NCBI GenBank assembly: GCA_964371155.1
Contig: CAYJLI010000075.1
Location: 1-7,969, forward strand
From: CAYJEQ01 sp964371155
GTDB taxonomy: Bacteria; Bacillota; Clostridia; Oscillospirales; Ruminococcaceae
DNA: 7,969 nt
Direction of reading: 5' to 3'
Both the position numbers and the translations under genes were made by a program. Under the pieces are notes generated by a model, which had not been told where the DNA came from, ran no database searches, and was given only the letters and a program-made list of their open reading frames with translations. The stretch's first letter is position 1; the number at the start of each line of letters is the position of its first letter. Below are positions 5,276 to 7,969 of this stretch, piece after piece.

Positions 5276-5602
5276 ATGCAGCAATTTTTGCGAAGCAAAA
5301 GAGCGGAACATGGACAAAAATTAAAAAAGAAAAGCAAAGTCAAAAAATGCAGCAATTTTTGCGAAGCAAAAGAGCNNNNNNNNNNNNNNNNNNNNNNNNN
5401 NNNNNNNNNNNNNNNNNNNNNNNNNNNNNNNNNNNNNNNNNNNNNNNNNNNNNNNNNNNNNNNNNNNNNNNNNNNTTAAAAAAGAAAAGCAAAGTCAAAA
5501 AATGCAGCAATTTTTGCGAAGCAAAAGAGCGGAACATGGACAAAAGTTAAAAAAGAAAAGCAAAGTCAAAAAATACAGCAATTTTTGCAAAGCGAAAGAG
5601 CC
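5276..5602. repeat. 71-bp tandem repeat array, interrupted by an assembly gap
   Basis: Units start at 5276, 5347, 5502 and 5573; the period is 71 bp on both sides of the gap. Units 1 and 3 differ at one position (AAAAATT against AAAAGTT). The last unit is partial and diverged. Each full unit contains TTTTGC-GAA-GCAAAA, a 6-bp palindrome with the GCGAAGC core; in the last unit this has become GCAAAGC. Since 71 is not a multiple of 3, and one frame meets TAA in every unit, this is not a protein repeat. Reading frames across it are artefacts. The sequence GCCTAAAA flanks both ends (5264 and 5600). Copy number is unknown. Confidence 0.92.
5376..5475. other. Run of exactly 100 N (assembly gap)
   Basis: The gap lies inside the 71-bp tandem repeat. 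Going by unit 1, only 16 bases are needed to complete the interrupted unit, so whole-unit gap sizes would be 16, 87 or 158 bases. A length of 100 fits none of these and is most simply a placeholder. Confidence 0.97.
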
Positions 5603-5639
5603 TAAAATTTAAGGAAAATAAAAAGCCTAAATAAATAAA

Positions 5640-5674
5640 ATGCCGTTCCCATACTGATTGTAAGGGGACGGCAT
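5640..5674 (-). terminator. Intrinsic terminator of the metA/membrane-protein gene cluster
   Basis: ATGCCGTTCCC (5640-5650) pairs with GGGGACGGCAT (5664-5674), 11 bp including one G-T pair, with a 13-nt loop. Read on the minus strand the hairpin is followed by TTTATTTATTTAGG, a T-rich tail, so it serves the minus-strand genes ending at 5711. On the plus strand it is followed by As, so it does not terminate transcripts from the HEPN side. Confidence 0.75.
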
Positions 5675-5710
5675 AAAAAATTATTAAGCTATTTTAAAAT
5701 AGTATTAAAC

Positions 5711-5980
5711 TCACTTAAAACGAGAAAAAGTCTTTTTAAACTTTACAAAACTATGGCTGAAGAGAATTGCTCCTATTACAAAATAAAATAGAGCGGATAA
5801 GGGATTTGTATCAAACTGCAAAAAAATCATAAAAACAAAAAGCGCCATTACCGCAAGATAAAGCATCACAAGAATAGTGGCGGCGGCATATCTTATATTC
5901 TTGGGGAATTTGCGGCTTTCGGCAGTTTCTGAAACGATACCGAAGAAAATCTCCATTACAAACTCTACTATTAGCTCCAT
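5711..5980 (-). CDS. Small two-helix membrane protein, function unknown
   Basis: The 89-residue protein has an amphipathic N-terminal segment (MELIVEFVMEIFFGIVSETA), a polar basic linker with KFPKNIRY, one long hydrophobic helix (about 30-53) and a second (about 60-76), then a basic tail (KFKKTFSRFK). The layout resembles uncharacterised small membrane proteins common in Clostridia; I know of no function. I chose ATG at 5980 because AAGGAG lies about 11 nt upstream; a GTG four codons earlier sits directly against that site and cannot use it. Its ribosome binding site follows the end of the preceding paralogue gene, so it is probably the last gene of a co-transcribed set. The terminator lies about 40 bp downstream. 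Confidence 0.75.
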   Translation of the reverse strand: MELIVEFVMEIFFGIVSETAESRKFPKNIRYAAATILVMLYLAVMALFVFMIFLQFDTNPLSALFYFVIGAILFSHSFVKFKKTFSRFK

Positions 5981-6001
5981 GGATATGACCACTCCTTAAT
6001 G

Positions 6002-6340
6002 TTAATTATCAGGGCAATTTTCCTCATTTTCTTCTTTGAGCCTTGCGCTAAACTTCCGATCCACCCAAATGGAATATACAATAGCTGGGACTACTGAGAT
6101 GGCTAAAATAAGCATTTCGAGACTTAATACATCATCAAAGTCAGGATTTTCGTCGCCACCCATTAATAAAAAGCAAATAGAGGGGAGAGCGATCAAAATC
6201 CAAGTAACGCCCTCGTATTTTATGTACTGCTTCGTCCAAGGCTTATCTCTAAACTTTTTAGGAGCTCTCTTAGAAAAACCTAAAAGCCCCATCACACCTA
6301 TGGCAATCCAAGCAATAGACAGGGGAATAAAAAAATCCAT
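6002..6340 (-). CDS. Small three-helix membrane protein, tandem paralogue 2
   Basis: The 112-residue protein has three predicted membrane helices (about 4-21, 44-60, 75-92), a conserved basic loop after helix 1 (LLGFSKRAPKKFRDKPWTKQ, 19-38) and a charged cytoplasmic-looking tail. It is clearly paralogous to the upstream gene at 6359-6685: helix 1 and its loop are nearly the same, and the last 18 residues (RKFSARLKEENEENCPDN) are identical. The ATG has an AAGGAGT site formed just after the upstream paralogue's stop, with an 18-nt gap. No catalytic or binding motif is visible and the family has no function I can name. The short conserved loop suggests a structural or accessory membrane role, but that is only inference. 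Confidence 0.78.
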   Translation of the reverse strand: MDFFIPLSIAWIAIGVMGLLGFSKRAPKKFRDKPWTKQYIKYEGVTWILIALPSICFLLMGGDENPDFDDVLSLEMLILAISVVPAIVYSIWVDRKFSARLKEENEENCPDN

Positions 6341-6358
6341 ATAAAATACTCCTTAATG

Positions 6359-6685
6359 TTAATTATCGGGGCAGTTTTCCTCATTTTCTTCTTTAAGCCT
6401 TGCACTGAACTTCCGCTCAACCCACATGGAATAGGGAAGTGCAGTGATTAATGCAAGGAAAAGAAAGCGCATACTATCACCAAAGTCGGTGGCTTCGGCG
6501 CCCACAACTGAAGCAAATAAAAGATAGGGCAGGCCGAATATGATCCAAGTAAAGCTACTGTATCTTATGTACTGCTTTGTCCAAGGTTTGTTTTTAAACT
6601 TTTTAGGGGCAATTTTAGAAAATCCTAAAAGCCCAATTATCCCCCAGAGAAGCCACATAAGTGATAAAGTAAATTGTGAATTCAT
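6359..6685 (-). CDS. Small three-helix membrane protein, tandem paralogue 1
   Basis: The 108-residue protein has predicted membrane helices at about 4-22, 44-62 and 72-88. The GLLGFSKIAPKKFKNKPWTKQ loop (18-38) and the C-terminal RKFSARLKEENEENCPDN (91-108) are shared with paralogue 2. The middle, around helices 2 and 3, has diverged more. The ATG at 6685 has a strong GGAGGGG site. It lies 57 bp downstream of metA on the same strand, with no obvious hairpin terminator between them, so read-through from metA is possible; no convincing promoter was found in the gap. The function is unknown. Confidence 0.78.
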   Translation of the reverse strand: MNSQFTLSLMWLLWGIIGLLGFSKIAPKKFKNKPWTKQYIRYSSFTWIIFGLPYLLFASVVGAEATDFGDSMRFLFLALITALPYSMWVERKFSARLKEENEENCPDN

Positions 6686-6742
6686 TATAACCCCTCCATA
6701 CTAATTTAATTTAGCATCTTTGGCGCAGTAAAAAAGTTAAAG

Positions 6743-7666
6743 CTAAAGTGCGGGCATGTTGTCAAGGTCAAAGGGTGTGTCTTGATACACGAAGTAGTTC
6801 AGCCAATTTGAAAATATTAAATTCGCATGGGAACGCCAGCTGTGATATGGTGGGTTTTTAGGGTCGTTATCAATAAAATAATTGCAAGGAACATTTATAT
6901 CAAGTCCTCTATCCACATCCCTAAAGTATTCCCTCGAAAGAGTGCCAAGCTCATACTCAGAATGTCCTGTCACGAAAAACTGCCTGCCGTTTGTGCTCGA
7001 TACTATATAAACGCCCGCTTCCTTAGAAGTGGAGAGAAGCTCTAAGCCGTCGGTGGATAGAATATCTTCCGCCTTTATCTCGGTATGACGGGAGTGCGGA
7101 GCTAAGAATATATCGTCAAATCCCCTTAGAAGCGGATGGCTATAACTTAGTATATTATGCTTAAACACGCCGAACATTTTCTGAGGAAGCAAATATTTAT
7201 TAATCCCATAATGGTAGTGAAGCCCTGCCTGTGCACCCCAACAAATATGCAGGGTGGAATATACATTGCGCTTGCTCCATTCCATAATGGAACAAAGTTC
7301 TTCCCAGTAATTAACCTCTTCAAACTCCATTGTCTCAACGGGAGCCCCGGTGATAATTAGTCCGTCATAGTGGTTGTCTTTTATATCCTCAAAAGTTTTG
7401 TAGAATTTTAAAAGATGTTGCTGAGAAGTGTTTTTAGATTTATGGGTGGACATATGTATCAAATCTATGGTCACCTGCAAGGGTGAATTTCCTAAAAGTC
7501 TGAGGAGTTGGGTTTCGGTTTCGATTTTTGTCGGCATTAAATTTAGTATAGCAATGTTTAGCGGGCGAATGTCTTGATGCTCAGCCCTGCTTTCAAACAT
7601 TATAAAAATGTTCTCATCGGAAAGAGTTTTTGCTGCGGGTAAATCATTTGGTATATTAATAGGCAT
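6743..7666 (-). CDS. metA: Homoserine O-acetyltransferase (MetA-type)
   Basis: This enzyme acylates L-homoserine, the committed step of methionine synthesis. The 307-residue length and start (MPINIPNDLPA) fit the MetA family. Visible active-site residues are the nucleophile Cys142 in HICWGAQA, the His235 and Glu237 pair in TGHSEYE, and Arg249. Position 111 is Glu (GAPVETMEF), where E. coli MetA has Gly; Glu at this position is associated with acetyl-CoA use, so the product is probably O-acetyl- rather than O-succinylhomoserine. The ATG at 7666 has a GGAGG site. A promoter lies 35-64 bp upstream. The leader is too short for a SAM riboswitch or T-box. It is divergent from the rRNA-type promoters, and membrane-protein genes of unknown role follow on the same strand. 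Confidence 0.96.
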   Translation of the reverse strand: MPINIPNDLPAAKTLSDENIFIMFESRAEHQDIRPLNIAILNLMPTKIETETQLLRLLGNSPLQVTIDLIHMSTHKSKNTSQQHLLKFYKTFEDIKDNHYDGLIITGAPVETMEFEEVNYWEELCSIMEWSKRNVYSTLHICWGAQAGLHYHYGINKYLLPQKMFGVFKHNILSYSHPLLRGFDDIFLAPHSRHTEIKAEDILSTDGLELLSTSKEAGVYIVSSTNGRQFFVTGHSEYELGTLSREYFRDVDRGLDINVPCNYFIDNDPKNPPYHSWRSHANLIFSNWLNYFVYQDTPFDLDNMPAL

Positions 7667-7700
7667 AGGTTAACCTCCGAATATTTTAGATATTATACCT

Positions 7701-7730
7701 ATTATATATTAAAAGGGTTTTCAAAGGCAA
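7701..7730 (-). promoter_or_regulatory. Probable metA promoter
   Basis: On the minus strand TTGCCT (7730-7725), an 18-nt spacer and a consensus TATAAT (7706-7701) precede metA. A second TATAAT at 7697-7692 lacks a good -35 box. The transcript would have a leader of only about 25-30 nt. Confidence 0.6.
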
Positions 7731-7763
7731 TAGTTTTTAAAATAAAAAAAGATAAAAAAAGTG

Positions 7764-7792
7764 TTGACATAGGTGGCGTGTTGTGATAATAT
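7764..7792 (+). promoter_or_regulatory. rRNA-type promoter P1
   Basis: A consensus TTGACA (7764-7769), 17-nt spacer and TAATAT (7787-7792), with TGA directly before the -10 box (extended -10). A long A-rich tract (7738-7761) lies just upstream, where an UP element would be. Confidence 0.8.
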
Positions 7793-7862
7793 TAATAAGC
7801 TGTCTCGAGAGAGCGGCGGCAAAACAGAAGAAAACTCAGCGAAAAAAGAAAGAAAAAAGTAG

Positions 7863-7891
7863 TTGACATACACTTCGTTTTGTGATAGAAT
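7863..7891 (+). promoter_or_regulatory. rRNA-type promoter P2
   Basis: TTGACA (7863-7868), 17-nt spacer and TAGAAT (7886-7891), 99 bp downstream of P1. It shares with P1 the start TTGACATA and the TTGTGATA (P2: TTTGTGATA) sequence into the -10 box, and has an A-rich tract (7840-7860) upstream. Tandem near-identical promoters of this kind are typical of Firmicutes rRNA operons. Confidence 0.8.
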
Positions 7892-7897
7892 ATAAAA

Positions 7898-7969
7898 GCT
7901 TCATCTGTTGAAGCAACTTGGACCTTGAAAACCGAACAACATTAAAAAATAGCTTAGAATAAACTAAGC
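7898..7969 (+). other. Leader of a probable rRNA operon (16S gene beyond the window)
   Basis: After P2 the sequence contains CCTTGAAAACCGAACAAC (7923-7940), which resembles the conserved TTGAAAACTGAACA-type element in Firmicutes 16S leaders, and a perfect 6-bp hairpin GCTTAG-AATAAA-CTAAGC (7952-7969) at the very end. No 16S sequence itself is visible. A tRNA operon is the alternative. Confidence 0.6.

Noticed and set aside
5276..5550. Protein-coding reading frames through the 71-bp repeat
   Set aside because: The frames cross the N gap, the unit length is not a multiple of three, and a TAA stop occurs in one frame of every unit. There is no ribosome binding site.
6036..6344. Plus-strand ORF opposite membrane-protein paralogue 2
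   Set aside because: The minus-strand frame has a paralogue, a ribosome binding site and a coherent membrane topology; this one is its shadow.
7667..7730. SAM riboswitch or T-box for metA
   Set aside because: Only about 25-30 nt lie between the predicted start of transcription and the ATG, too short for either, and no conserved motif is visible.

Overview
The window looks like a chromosomal segment of a low- to medium-GC Clostridia genome, possibly Oscillospirales/Ruminococcaceae. This rests on gene order (rimP-nusA-rnpM-ylxQ-infB, and 6S RNA next to tcdA), strong GGAGG-type ribosome binding sites, and sigma-A-like promoters. The taxonomic placement is inference; no 16S sequence is visible.

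Layout: (1) 1-2630, minus strand: the transcription/translation operon rimP-nusA-rnpM(ylxR)-ylxQ-infB. The genes overlap or nearly abut, and infB runs off the window edge. A TTGCAT-N17-TAAAAT promoter precedes it, and its leader holds a short hairpin plus U-rich tract that could be an attenuator. (2) 2743-3131, plus: a divergently transcribed acidic DUF1292 protein with its own near-consensus promoter. (3) 3188-3415, plus: a 6S RNA, called from its fold (closing stem, central bubble with a 3'-side hairpin, long irregular apical arm) and from its position next to tcdA. (4) 3444-3583: three short palindromes at exact 41-nt spacing, then one long perfect hairpin. (5) 3698-5180, plus: tcdA (tRNA ct6A formation), a minimal-nucleotidyltransferase-like protein lacking its main catalytic residues, and an overlapping HEPN-domain protein. 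(6) 5181-5710: a convergent intergenic region with stem-loops and a 71-bp tandem repeat interrupted by 100 Ns, ending in a terminator for the minus-strand genes. (7) 7730-5711, minus: metA (homoserine O-acetyltransferase) followed by two tandem paralogous three-helix membrane proteins and one small two-helix membrane protein. (8) 7764-7969, plus: two tandem strong promoters with A/T-rich upstream tracts and a leader typical of an rRNA operon, which would begin just beyond the window.

Most of the content is housekeeping. The least ordinary material is non-coding. The 41-nt-spaced array, a single hairpin at 5256-5268 and the 71-bp tandem repeat all contain palindromes built on the same heptamer, GCG(A/T)AGC on one strand. 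That heptamer is known as an unusually stable DNA mini-hairpin with a GNA triloop. Copies differ in stem sequence but keep pairing. The second item of interest is the HEPN/degenerate-nucleotidyltransferase pair placed directly behind a tRNA-modification gene.
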